64,000 nucleotides of DNA from Planctomycetota bacterium (GTDB lineage Bacteria; Planctomycetota; UBA1135; GCA-002686595), in contig JAIOPM010000057.1 of the NCBI GenBank assembly GCA_021413885.1, positions 62,001 to 126,000 on the forward strand. Direction: 5' to 3'. Made by a program: the position numbers and the translations under genes. This document shows positions 25,386 through 32,905 of this stretch, piece by piece. A model generated the notes under the pieces. That model was given only the letters and a program-made list of their open reading frames with translations, made no database searches and had not been told where the DNA came from. Position 1 is the stretch's first letter. Each line of letters begins with the position of its first letter.

Positions 25386-27836
25386 ATGCGCGTTTGGCTC
25401 GTTTTCATCGCCGTGATCGCCGCGCTCGGCGCGTGGCTCTGGCTGCGCGGTTCGCCGAACGCGACCGAGTTCGCGCGCGAGCCGTTCGCCGCGCCCGCCG
25501 AACCGGCGCAGACGCCGGTCGCTCCTGCAAAGTTGGACGTGCCGATCGCGACGGCCGAGAACGAGCGCAGCGAGGCGACTCCGTCGCCGGCGCTCGCGAC
25601 GCCGGCTCCGGCGAAGGCGACCGCGCCGGCGCGCAACGCCACGCTGGTCGGCCGCATGGTCGACGCACTCGGAGTTCCGATCGCGGACGCCGAACTCTGG
25701 CTCCGCGGGGGCACTGCGCTGAGCGTGAAGACCCCGGCCGACGGACGTTTCCTCCTGTCCGTCAATGCGCGCGATCGGAGCGAGCCGTGGTCGGTCGACG
25801 TCGACGCCTATGCGCCGCGGTACGTCACCGGCCATCGCGACGTCGTGCTCCGCGAAGGCGAGGAGACGAACATCGGCGATTGGAAGCTCGAGCTGGGTGC
25901 GTCCCTGTTCGGACGCGTGGTCGACGAACGCGGACGGTCGGTCGAAGGCGCGCGCGTGCTCGTGAGACGAGCCTCGAACCTCGAGCGCGATTGGGCGCGA
26001 CGCCAGGACCCCGGGAAAGCCGAAGTCGACACGTTGAGCGACGCGCGCGGCGAATTCCGACTCGACGGCGTCGCGAGCGGTCGCGTCCGCCCGTGGGCGA
26101 CCAAGGCGCGCTACCTGAACGGCGTCGGCGAAGCGGTCGAAATCGCCGCGGGCCAGGAAGTTCGCGACCTCGTCCTCGTGCTCGATCCGGAAGCGGAGGA
26201 CGATGCGTTCGACATCACGGTGCTCAACCCCGACGGCACGCCGTCGCCGCGCGCGATCGTCGCGTACGAGTACGAGACGCAAGTCCGCAGCGGTTCGGGC
26301 TCGCAGATGTGCGACGAAGCCGGACGGCTCCACTTCGTCGTCCAAGCGAAGGGCCTGCACGATTTCCGCGCGCGCGACGCAAAGGGCGAATTCGGCTTCG
26401 CGGTCGCGACGCGTCGCATGCCCGGAGACGCGGCGTTCGTGATGCAGCTCGAGGAGAAGCGCGAGTTCGTGCTCGAGGTCGTCGACGTGCACGGCGAACC
26501 GGTTCGAGGCTTTCGAGCCGAATTCACGGACGCGGACGGAGACAGCCACAGTCAGCTCGACTCGATCGCGCCGTCCGCGGAGAGTCCTCCGGGCCGCGCG
26601 ACGTTGCCGGTTCCGCCGGTCGCGTTCTTGATCCACGTCCGCGCCGCGGGTTACCGCGACGCCGACGTCGGACCGTTCGAGCCGAGCACGCTGCCGCCGC
26701 TCGTGCGCGCGACGTTGCACGGCGTTGCGGGGATCGCGGGACGCGTGCTCGCCGACGGCAAGCCGCTCGCGAACGCCGAGGTGCGTGCCGGTCGACCGGT
26801 CGACGCGAAGCTCGCGCGCATCGTCAACGGCTTCCCCGCGAACAAGACGTTCGAAGGTTCGGTCGAGGCGCGAAGCGGCGCCGACGGCACGTTCATCGTG
26901 TTCCCGGAGAACGCGGGCGAAGTGTGGCTGCGCGTCGAGCACGCGGGCCGCGCGGCCGCGCTCGTCGGGCCGCTGCATTTCGATCCGGACGTCGGGCTCG
27001 CGGGCGTCGAGATCGAACTCGGTCGCGGCGGCGCGATCGAAGGACGCGTGCTCCTCCCCGCCGGCGAGAACGTCCACGGCGCGATCGTCGGCGCATCGTG
27101 CGGCGACGGTCACGGGCGGACGACGCGCGCAGATGCGGACGGCCGGTATCGCTTCGACGAGCTCACGCCCGGCGCGTGGCTCGTCAAACGTTGCGACGAA
27201 GAGATCGTGCCGTACAGCACGACGACGTCGACGAGTTCCGTCGACTCAGCCGTCGAGCTCCCGACGAGCTGCATCGTGCGCGAAGGCGAAGTCACGCACT
27301 TCGATCTCGATCTGCGCGTCGATGCGCGGCCGCGCGCGCGCGGACGTCTCTTGCTCGGCGGCGGGCCGGCCGTCGGTTGGGCGGTCGACGCGGAGACACT
27401 CGGAGCGCACTTCGACCCACCGGGCCACGCCGAGACCGACGCCGAAGGACGCTTCGACGTGCGCGCGCCGAGCGCCGGCGCGGGCACGCTGCGCTTGCGC
27501 TCCAACGGACCGGGCGACGGATGGCGAGCGTTCGGCGCGTCGGTCGCGTGGCGCCTCGGCGAGACGACGTGGGAGCGAGATCTGCCGGTCGGCAAGCTCG
27601 AGTTCGGGCCCGCGCTCGACGGTGCGGCACAGGAGTCCTACCGCGCGAGTTGGCGCGCCGAGGGCGGACTGCTGTGGTGCGACGTGTCGGTCGCGCTCGC
27701 GCGCGACGGCTCGCGCGTACTCGACGCGTTGCCTGCCGGGACGTGGAAGATCAAGTCGTGGAGGGACGGAAGCATGAAGGAATTGGGCTCGGTCGAAGTC
27801 ACGAGCGGCGGACTCGCGCGCTTCGATCCGCGGTGA
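25386..27836 (+). CDS. Membrane-anchored protein with carboxypeptidase-regulatory-like repeats
   Basis: 816 residues. The N-terminus (RVWLVFIAVIAALGAWLWLR) is a membrane anchor or uncleaved signal, followed by a Pro/Ala-rich spacer to about residue 80. After that come repeated beta-sandwich units of the carboxypeptidase D regulatory type: LVGRMVDALGVPIADAELWL, LFGRVVDERGRSVEGARVLV, IAGRVLADGKPLANAEVRAG, IEGRVLLPAGENVHGAIVGA, each leading to a DGRF/DGTF-like turn. No protease or other enzyme motif. Probably periplasmic. A small lipoprotein with one such unit follows 8 bases downstream, so the two are likely one transcription unit. Role unknown. Confidence 0.75.
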   Translation: MRVWLVFIAVIAALGAWLWLRGSPNATEFAREPFAAPAEPAQTPVAPAKLDVPIATAENERSEATPSPALATPAPAKATAPARNATLVGRMVDALGVPIADAELWLRGGTALSVKTPADGRFLLSVNARDRSEPWSVDVDAYAPRYVTGHRDVVLREGEETNIGDWKLELGASLFGRVVDERGRSVEGARVLVRRASNLERDWARRQDPGKAEVDTLSDARGEFRLDGVASGRVRPWATKARYLNGVGEAVEIAAGQEVRDLVLVLDPEAEDDAFDITVLNPDGTPSPRAIVAYEYETQVRSGSGSQMCDEAGRLHFVVQAKGLHDFRARDAKGEFGFAVATRRMPGDAAFVMQLEEKREFVLEVVDVHGEPVRGFRAEFTDADGDSHSQLDSIAPSAESPPGRATLPVPPVAFLIHVRAAGYRDADVGPFEPSTLPPLVRATLHGVAGIAGRVLADGKPLANAEVRAGRPVDAKLARIVNGFPANKTFEGSVEARSGADGTFIVFPENAGEVWLRVEHAGRAAALVGPLHFDPDVGLAGVEIELGRGGAIEGRVLLPAGENVHGAIVGASCGDGHGRTTRADADGRYRFDELTPGAWLVKRCDEEIVPYSTTTSTSSVDSAVELPTSCIVREGEVTHFDLDLRVDARPRARGRLLLGGGPAVGWAVDAETLGAHFDPPGHAETDAEGRFDVRAPSAGAGTLRLRSNGPGDGWRAFGASVAWRLGETTWERDLPVGKLEFGPALDGAAQESYRASWRAEGGLLWCDVSVALARDGSRVLDALPAGTWKIKSWRDGSMKELGSVEVTSGGLARFDPR

Positions 27837-27844
27837 GGATGACG

Positions 27845-28195
27845 ATGCGCACCTCGAGTTTCCTCGCGAGCCTCTTCCTCGCAGTCTCGCTGCCCGCATG
27901 CGATTCCACGCCGCCTCCGCCCGGAGGCGGGCCCGCCGCGATCGCGACGGTCGTCGGTCGCTGTGTCGACGGCTCGGGCGCGCCGGTCGCGGAGGCGAGC
28001 GTGCATTGGGCGAACGCCGCGAGAGTCGCGAGCGACGTCGACGGACGTTTTCGCATCGAGCTCCCCTTCGATCCGCACCTCGCGCCGCTCGACGCGTTGA
28101 TCTCGATCGAGAAGGACGGCTTCACGCGCCTCGACGTCCAAGTGCAGGCGGCCGCGGGCGAGACCAAGGATCTCGGAGAGCTGCCGCTCGAGTGA
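27845..28195 (+). CDS. Small lipoprotein with one carboxypeptidase-regulatory-like domain
   Basis: 116 residues from ATG 27845, preceded by GAGG six bases upstream (ATG 27839, two codons earlier, is also possible). Signal with lipobox LPAC at residues 16-19, a Pro/Gly linker, then a single domain: VVGRCVDGSGAPVAEASVHW, ASDVDGRFRIELPF, ISIEKDGFTRLDVQVQ. It follows the 816-residue protein of the same domain family and may be its partner. It converges on the beta-lactamase-fold gene with one base between stops. Confidence 0.75.
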   Translation: MRTSSFLASLFLAVSLPACDSTPPPPGGGPAAIATVVGRCVDGSGAPVAEASVHWANAARVASDVDGRFRIELPFDPHLAPLDALISIEKDGFTRLDVQVQAAAGETKDLGELPLE

Positions 28196-28196
28196 A

Positions 28197-29060
28197 TCAA
28201 GCGCCGTCGCGCATCCACGCGACGCAGCGCGCCATCTCGCTCTTCATCCGCGGGCGCTCGAAACGACAGCGCGTGCCGTGGCCCGGAAGGATCCACTCGA
28301 AGTCGAACGCCGCGAGCCGCTCCATCGACTCGATCTGCGTCGGCCAGTCGTACCAACACGCGCTGCGAAAAGCGTAGACGTGTTCGCGCGAACGACTCCA
28401 CGCGACGTGATCGCCGCTGAACAGGAACTTCGCGCGGTGGATCAAACACGCCGAGCCCGCGGTGTGACCCGGCGTTGGCACGACGACGAGGTCGTCGTCG
28501 AGGGCCACCGGCTCGACGCCCTCGATCACGCGCTCGATCCCGGCGACCGCATCGCCCGAGTGCATCACCCGCTCCGCGCCGAAGTGCGCGGCGAAGCGCG
28601 CTTGGTCGGCGACGTCGTCGATGTGCGTGAGGAAGAGCGTGCGCACGCCGCCGAGCGCCTCGATGCGCTTCACGAGCCCCGCGTTCCAGCGCGGGACGTC
28701 GACGAGGACGTTGCCCCGTTCGCGGACGATCAGGTAGCTCGCGGCGCCGAAGCTCGCCTCCGCGTGGAAACCGAGGTGATGGACTTCGTCTTCGACGACC
28801 AACGGGAACGCCTCGGTCGCGAGCTTCAAGTCGTGGTGCGTCGCGGTGCCGATCGAACCGGTCGGACACGCGACGAGCGCGAGTTCGGCCGCGAAACGCT
28901 CCGCCTCGTTCGCCGGTTGACGGTGCACGCGCGACTGCTCGCCGCTCGCGTCAAACGTCGCCGGCGCGAGCCAGCGGCACGTATCGCAATCGATGCACGT
29001 CGAGTCGACGAAGAAGTCGCCGGCGACGTTGGTCGCGAGGCGTTGGGCGGGCGAAGCCAT
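28197..29060 (-). CDS. Ferredoxin / metallo-beta-lactamase-fold fusion protein
   Basis: 287 residues, soluble. Residues 15-70 carry four cysteines of a single [4Fe-4S] ferredoxin cluster: C22, C25, C28 in TCIDCDTCRW and C65 in ACPTGSI. Residues 85-287 are a metallo-beta-lactamase fold: FLTHIDDVADQARFAAHFGA in place of the usual HxHxDH, then VPTPGHTAGSACL, FLFSGDHVAW and WILPGHGTRC. The first metal motif is reduced to HIDDVAD, so a mononuclear or altered metal site is likely. ATG at 29060. Similar fusions are known in plants and cyanobacteria; the reaction is not established. Confidence 0.85.
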   Translation of the reverse strand: MASPAQRLATNVAGDFFVDSTCIDCDTCRWLAPATFDASGEQSRVHRQPANEAERFAAELALVACPTGSIGTATHHDLKLATEAFPLVVEDEVHHLGFHAEASFGAASYLIVRERGNVLVDVPRWNAGLVKRIEALGGVRTLFLTHIDDVADQARFAAHFGAERVMHSGDAVAGIERVIEGVEPVALDDDLVVVPTPGHTAGSACLIHRAKFLFSGDHVAWSRSREHVYAFRSACWYDWPTQIESMERLAAFDFEWILPGHGTRCRFERPRMKSEMARCVAWMRDGA

Positions 29061-29134
29061 GCTCCGATCATGGATCGGAGCCCGCGGAGTTGCGAGAGCA
29101 CGAGGTCGGCGCTCCTCCGCTACACTGCACGCCC

Positions 29135-30502
29135 ATGGCAGGCGGTGACGATGCGGTGAAGGCGCTGCGAGACGCGCTGGCTCTCTCGCCGGAGAACGTT
29201 CCGCTGCGCAAGTTGCTCGCCGATTCCCTGCGCGGCCTCGGGCGCCTCGACGAGGCGGAGATCGAATACCGCGCGGCAATGCAGCGTTCGGGCGACGACG
29301 TCGAGCTCAAGCTCGCGCTCGCCGAGTGCTACTTCGCGTCGGGCAAGGATTCCCACGCCGAGGTGATCCTCGACAGCCTGCGTCTGCGCAACGCGATGAC
29401 GGCGCGAGCGCATCTCCTCGCCGCGCGGCTCGCGTTGCGCGCGCAGAAACGCGACGTCGCCGGCGCCGAGTACCGCGCCGCGCTCGAGCGCGATCCGCAC
29501 GTCGAAGCGCCGGACCTCGCGAAGCTCTTCGGCCGCCCGATCGCTCAGGCCTACGGCGTGACGCCGGACGCGCCGGCGAACGAGAACGCGCCCGACGACG
29601 AAGAAGAGGACGACGACGAACGCCCCGCGACGCGCGAGCCCGTCGCCGAACAGCCGAAGATCAACTTCTCCGACGTCGGCGGCATGGACGGCGTCAAGGA
29701 GGAGATCTCGATCAAGATCCTCCAACCGCTCGCGCATCCCGAACTCTTCAACGCGTACGGGAAGAAAGTCGGCGGCGGGATCCTCCTCTACGGTCCGCCG
29801 GGTTGCGGCAAGACGTTGCTCGCGCGCGCGACCGCCGGCGAAGTGAAGGCGCGCTTCATCGCAGTCGGCATCCACGACGTGCTCGAGATGTGGGTCGGCC
29901 AGAGCGAGAAGAACCTGCACGCGCTCTTCGAGGAAGCGCGACGTTCCGCGCCGTGCGTGGTGTTCTTCGACGAGGTCGATGCGCTCGGCGCGCGTCGCTC
30001 GGATTTCCAACACAGCGCCGTGCGCCAAGTGATCAACCAGTTCCTCGCCGAGCTCGACGGCGCGCGCGATTCGAACGAAGGCGTGCTCGTGCTCGGCGCG
30101 ACCAACGCGCCGTGGCACGTCGACGCCGCGTTCCGTCGGCCGGGGCGTTTCGATCGCGTGCTCTTCGTGCCGCCGCCGGATCTCGACGCGCGCGCGGCGA
30201 TCCTGCGGATCCTGCTCGAAGGTAAACCGCAGAACGCGATCGATCACCGCCGCGTCGCGGAGAAGTGCAAGGAGTTCTCGGGCGCCGACCTGCGCGCCGT
30301 CGTCGATCGCGCCGTCGAAGCGAAGTTGCGCGACGCGCTCAAGCGCGGCGTGCCGACACCGATCGAAGAACGCGATCTGCTCGCCGCCGTGAAGGACGTG
30401 CAGCCGTCGACGCGCGAGTGGTTCGCGACCGCGAAGAACTACGTGCTCTACTCGAATCAAGGCGGCCTCTACGACGACGTCGCGAAGTACCTGAAGCTCT
30501 GA
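29135..30502 (+). CDS. TPR-AAA+ ATPase
   Basis: 455 residues. Residues 1-125 are about three TPR-like repeats (ADSLRGLGRLDEAEIEYRAA). Residues 148-172 form a very acidic linker. Residues 178-430 are one classical AAA domain of the Cdc48/Vps4 type: INFSDVGGMDGVKEEI, Walker A GPPGCGKT at 220-227, Walker B CVVFFDEVDALGAR, and GATNAPWHVDAAFRRPGRFD with the arginine-finger region. The TPR part probably recruits a substrate that the AAA ring remodels or unfolds. Its stop overlaps the start of the next gene as TGATG, tying it to the TPR membrane protein. Confidence 0.9.
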   Translation: MAGGDDAVKALRDALALSPENVPLRKLLADSLRGLGRLDEAEIEYRAAMQRSGDDVELKLALAECYFASGKDSHAEVILDSLRLRNAMTARAHLLAARLALRAQKRDVAGAEYRAALERDPHVEAPDLAKLFGRPIAQAYGVTPDAPANENAPDDEEEDDDERPATREPVAEQPKINFSDVGGMDGVKEEISIKILQPLAHPELFNAYGKKVGGGILLYGPPGCGKTLLARATAGEVKARFIAVGIHDVLEMWVGQSEKNLHALFEEARRSAPCVVFFDEVDALGARRSDFQHSAVRQVINQFLAELDGARDSNEGVLVLGATNAPWHVDAAFRRPGRFDRVLFVPPPDLDARAAILRILLEGKPQNAIDHRRVAEKCKEFSGADLRAVVDRAVEAKLRDALKRGVPTPIEERDLLAAVKDVQPSTREWFATAKNYVLYSNQGGLYDDVAKYLKL

Positions 30503-31770
30503 TGGGCGCGCACTTCCAACGCGGCAACCTGTTGTTCCAGCAGGAGCGCCACGAGCTCGCCGCGCGCGAGTTCGAACTCGAACTCGTCGACAACCCGAAC
30601 GAGGCGCACGTCCACGCGTTGCTCGCGCTCTGCCGGCGCCGGCTCCAGCAGAACGACCGCGCTGCCGCCCACGCGCGCCGCGCGATCCAGCTCGCGCCCG
30701 ACACCGCGTTCGTCCACTATGTGCAGGCCCAGGTCGACATCGGCGCCGAGCGTTTTCCGGAAGCGCTGCGCGCGCTCGACGAAGCGGTGCGCCTCGATCC
30801 CGACGACGCGCCGAGCCACGCGTTGCGCGGCGCGGTCTTGCTGCGCCAGGAGAAGCGCGAGGAAGCGCTCGCCGCCGCGGAGAAGGCGCTCGAGATCGAC
30901 GCCGAGGAAGATCTCGCCGCCAACATCCGCGCGGCGGCGTTGGTCGCGCTCGGCCGTGTCGGCGAAGCGCGCGTCGGACTCGGCGACGCCCTGGAGCGTC
31001 GACCGGAGAGCGCGTTCACGCACGCGAACCAGGGTTGGACGCTGCTGCACGACGGCGATCACCGCCGCGCGATCGAGCACTTCGGCGAAGCCCTGCGTCT
31101 CGACCCGACCGACGGTTGGGCGAAGGACGGGATGCTGACCGCGTTGAAGGCGCGCTACGTCGTCTATCGGTGGATGCTCGTGTTCTTCCTGTGGCAGAGC
31201 CGTCTGACGCCGACCTTTCGTTGGGGCTTGATCTTCGGCGCGTTCTTGGGCGTCAAGGTCTTGCGCTCGACGAGCAAGCAGTACCCCGCGATCGAACCGT
31301 TCGTGACGCCGGTGGTGATCGCCTACGCGGCGTTCGTGTTCTTCACGTGGACCGCGAGCGCGCTGTTCGACATGGCGATCCTGTGCCATCGCGGCGCGCG
31401 GCATTTGCTGACGCCCGCGAAGCGCGTCACGGCGATGGCGCTCTTCGCGCTCGTCGGTGTCGCGGCGGCGTTCGGGATCGCGGCGCTCGCGCTGCGCTCG
31501 CCGGCGTTCGGTTGGGGCGCGGCGGGGTTGGTCCTCTGCATCCTGCCGACGTCGCTCGCCGGCGGACGGCGCGCGGGTTGGCCGCGCGCGAGCATGTCGG
31601 TCTACGCCGGAGCGTTCGTCGCCGCGGTGATCGCGAGCGCGTGCTACGCCGCGTACGACGGCAAGCCGTCGCTCGCGTTCGCGTCGCTCTTCATCGGCAT
31701 CGGCGGCGCCGCGCTCTCGACGTGGGTCGGCAACTTCTTGCCGCGCGATCCCGGGCATTCCGACGGCTGA
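30502..31770 (+). CDS. TPR protein with C-terminal membrane domain
   Basis: 422 residues. Residues 1-215 contain about six TPR repeats (FQRGNLLFQQERHELAAREF; RAIEHFGEALRLDPTDGWAK). From about 220 to the end there are five to six hydrophobic segments, such as WGLIFGAFLGVKVL, VIAYAAFVFFTWTASALFD, MALFALVGVAAAFGIAALAL and FASLFIGIGGAALSTWVG. Its ATG shares a base with the stop of the AAA gene, so translation is coupled. I infer that it recruits the ATPase or its clients to the inner membrane. No enzyme motif. Confidence 0.8.
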   Translation: MGAHFQRGNLLFQQERHELAAREFELELVDNPNEAHVHALLALCRRRLQQNDRAAAHARRAIQLAPDTAFVHYVQAQVDIGAERFPEALRALDEAVRLDPDDAPSHALRGAVLLRQEKREEALAAAEKALEIDAEEDLAANIRAAALVALGRVGEARVGLGDALERRPESAFTHANQGWTLLHDGDHRRAIEHFGEALRLDPTDGWAKDGMLTALKARYVVYRWMLVFFLWQSRLTPTFRWGLIFGAFLGVKVLRSTSKQYPAIEPFVTPVVIAYAAFVFFTWTASALFDMAILCHRGARHLLTPAKRVTAMALFALVGVAAAFGIAALALRSPAFGWGAAGLVLCILPTSLAGGRRAGWPRASMSVYAGAFVAAVIASACYAAYDGKPSLAFASLFIGIGGAALSTWVGNFLPRDPGHSDG

Positions 31771-31786
31771 CGCCGTCGCGCGAGCT

Positions 31787-32047
31787 TCAAGCGCCCCAGG
31801 GATCGTCGCGTTCGGCGCGGCGGCGCGTCATCACGACGCGGTCGACCAACTTGCGCACGTGGAGTTCGAGCTTCTCGAGCCACTCGGGACCGATCTGCTG
31901 CTCGAGTTGCTCGAGCTCTTCGCAGTCGTAGCGCCCGGAGCGCGGGTCGAAGTCGAAGCGGAAGGCGTGGTCGTTGCCTTCCTCGTCCTGCAGCTTGACG
32001 AGGATCGCGTTCGCTTCGTCGTCGAGCTCACAATTGAATTCGTCCAT
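31787..32047 (-). CDS. Small acidic protein of unknown function
   Basis: 86 residues, acidic in the first 60 (EFNCELDDEANAILVKLQDE; SGRYDCEELEQLEQQIG) and basic at the end (VVMTRRRAERDDPWGA). No signal peptide or membrane segment. The ATG at 32047 gives a compact, codon-typical reading frame. I do not recognise the family. It converges with the TPR membrane gene, 16 bases apart. Confidence 0.6.
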   Translation of the reverse strand: MDEFNCELDDEANAILVKLQDEEGNDHAFRFDFDPRSGRYDCEELEQLEQQIGPEWLEKLELHVRKLVDRVVMTRRRAERDDPWGA

Positions 32048-32124
32048 GTTCGTTCTCGAGTGCCTGGAACCGAACATCGGCCGCGGTCCCGCCCGTTCTT
32101 GAACGCCGGAGCGGGCTCTCGAGG

Positions 32125-32715
32125 CTACTTCGGCTTGCGCGCGAGCAGCGGGATCGGCGATCCGCGGGCCGAGCATTCGATCAGCGCGTCGAGCCGCCGT
32201 TCGCGGGTCGCTTCCTGCTTGGCGTTCATCACCCAGAAGCTCGCGGTGCGCCGGTATCCGGGTGGCCGAGACTGGAAGAACTTCCACGCCGCCTTCGCCG
32301 CGCGAAACCTCTTCGCGAGAGCGCCCGAGAGTTCGACCGGCCGCGACTCAAAAGAGTATTTGGGTCCGAACTCCGGATCGCGAGCGCGGAAGGCCGCGAG
32401 ACCGGAGGCGTGCATGCGGCCTTGCGCCTCGAGCTCCTTCGCGCGACGGGTGTTGACGAGACTCCACTTACTCTTCGCCTTGCGAGGCGTGAAGCGAACC
32501 GTGAAGCTGACATCGTCGAGCCCGCGACGAACGCCGTCGATCCACCCGAAGCAGAGGGCTTCGTCAAGGGCTTGTTTGTAGGTGACACCGCGCGCCATGT
32601 GACCGACCTTGAAGCAGCGGATGAGAAGCTCGGTGCTCGTTGCGTGGTTCCTCGCGAGCCAAAGGCGCAATTCCGCCCCGCTGCGGAAGGATCGCGGTAT
32701 GGACTCAGGCTTCAT
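32125..32715 (-). CDS. YdeI/OmpD-associated family protein
   Basis: 196 residues. Matches the YdeI/OmpD-associated pattern: LRLWLARNHATSTELLIRCF, the central QALDEALCFGWIDGVRRGLD, FTPRKAKSKWSLVNTRRAKE and FFQSRPPGYRRTASFWVMNA. The family is small and soluble with little known biochemistry. Codon use is less G+C-biased than in surrounding genes (AGT, CTT and similar codons are frequent), shared with the following divergent lipoprotein. Start ATG 32715. Confidence 0.85.
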   Translation of the reverse strand: MKPESIPRSFRSGAELRLWLARNHATSTELLIRCFKVGHMARGVTYKQALDEALCFGWIDGVRRGLDDVSFTVRFTPRKAKSKWSLVNTRRAKELEAQGRMHASGLAAFRARDPEFGPKYSFESRPVELSGALAKRFRAAKAAWKFFQSRPPGYRRTASFWVMNAKQEATRERRLDALIECSARGSPIPLLARKPK

Positions 32716-32905
32716 CGGCGAACGAGCACGCTACCGCGCGTCGTCCTGATTGTCGTCCGCCCGTCGCGCACTTGGGCTTTCGGGAGCCCAGTGGTTGAGC
32801 GATGGAGACCGCGAACACGTCGGGCGAGGGCAAACAGCGCGCGCTCGGCCTTCCTCGTACCCAGCGGCGCAAGCCGAGGTAGTGTGAGCGCCTCGACGAT
32901 CACCG
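32716..32905. other. Divergent intergenic region in the base-composition patch
   Basis: 190 bases between divergent genes. A small hairpin, TGGGCT at 32772-32777 with AGCCCA at 32784-32789, is present. No gene and no clear promoter boxes. Confidence 0.35.

Noticed and set aside
23309..28195. Plus-strand open frame of over 1600 codons spanning the glycosyltransferases and the regulatory-like gene
   Set aside because: Only its last ~116 codons (27845-28195) are the small lipoprotein; the rest shows antisense composition and covers well-supported genes in other frames.
32088..32113. Hairpin after the YdeI-like gene (CCCGC/GCGGG with inner CGTTC/GAACG)
   Set aside because: No U-tract on either strand and a short stem; not convincing as a terminator.
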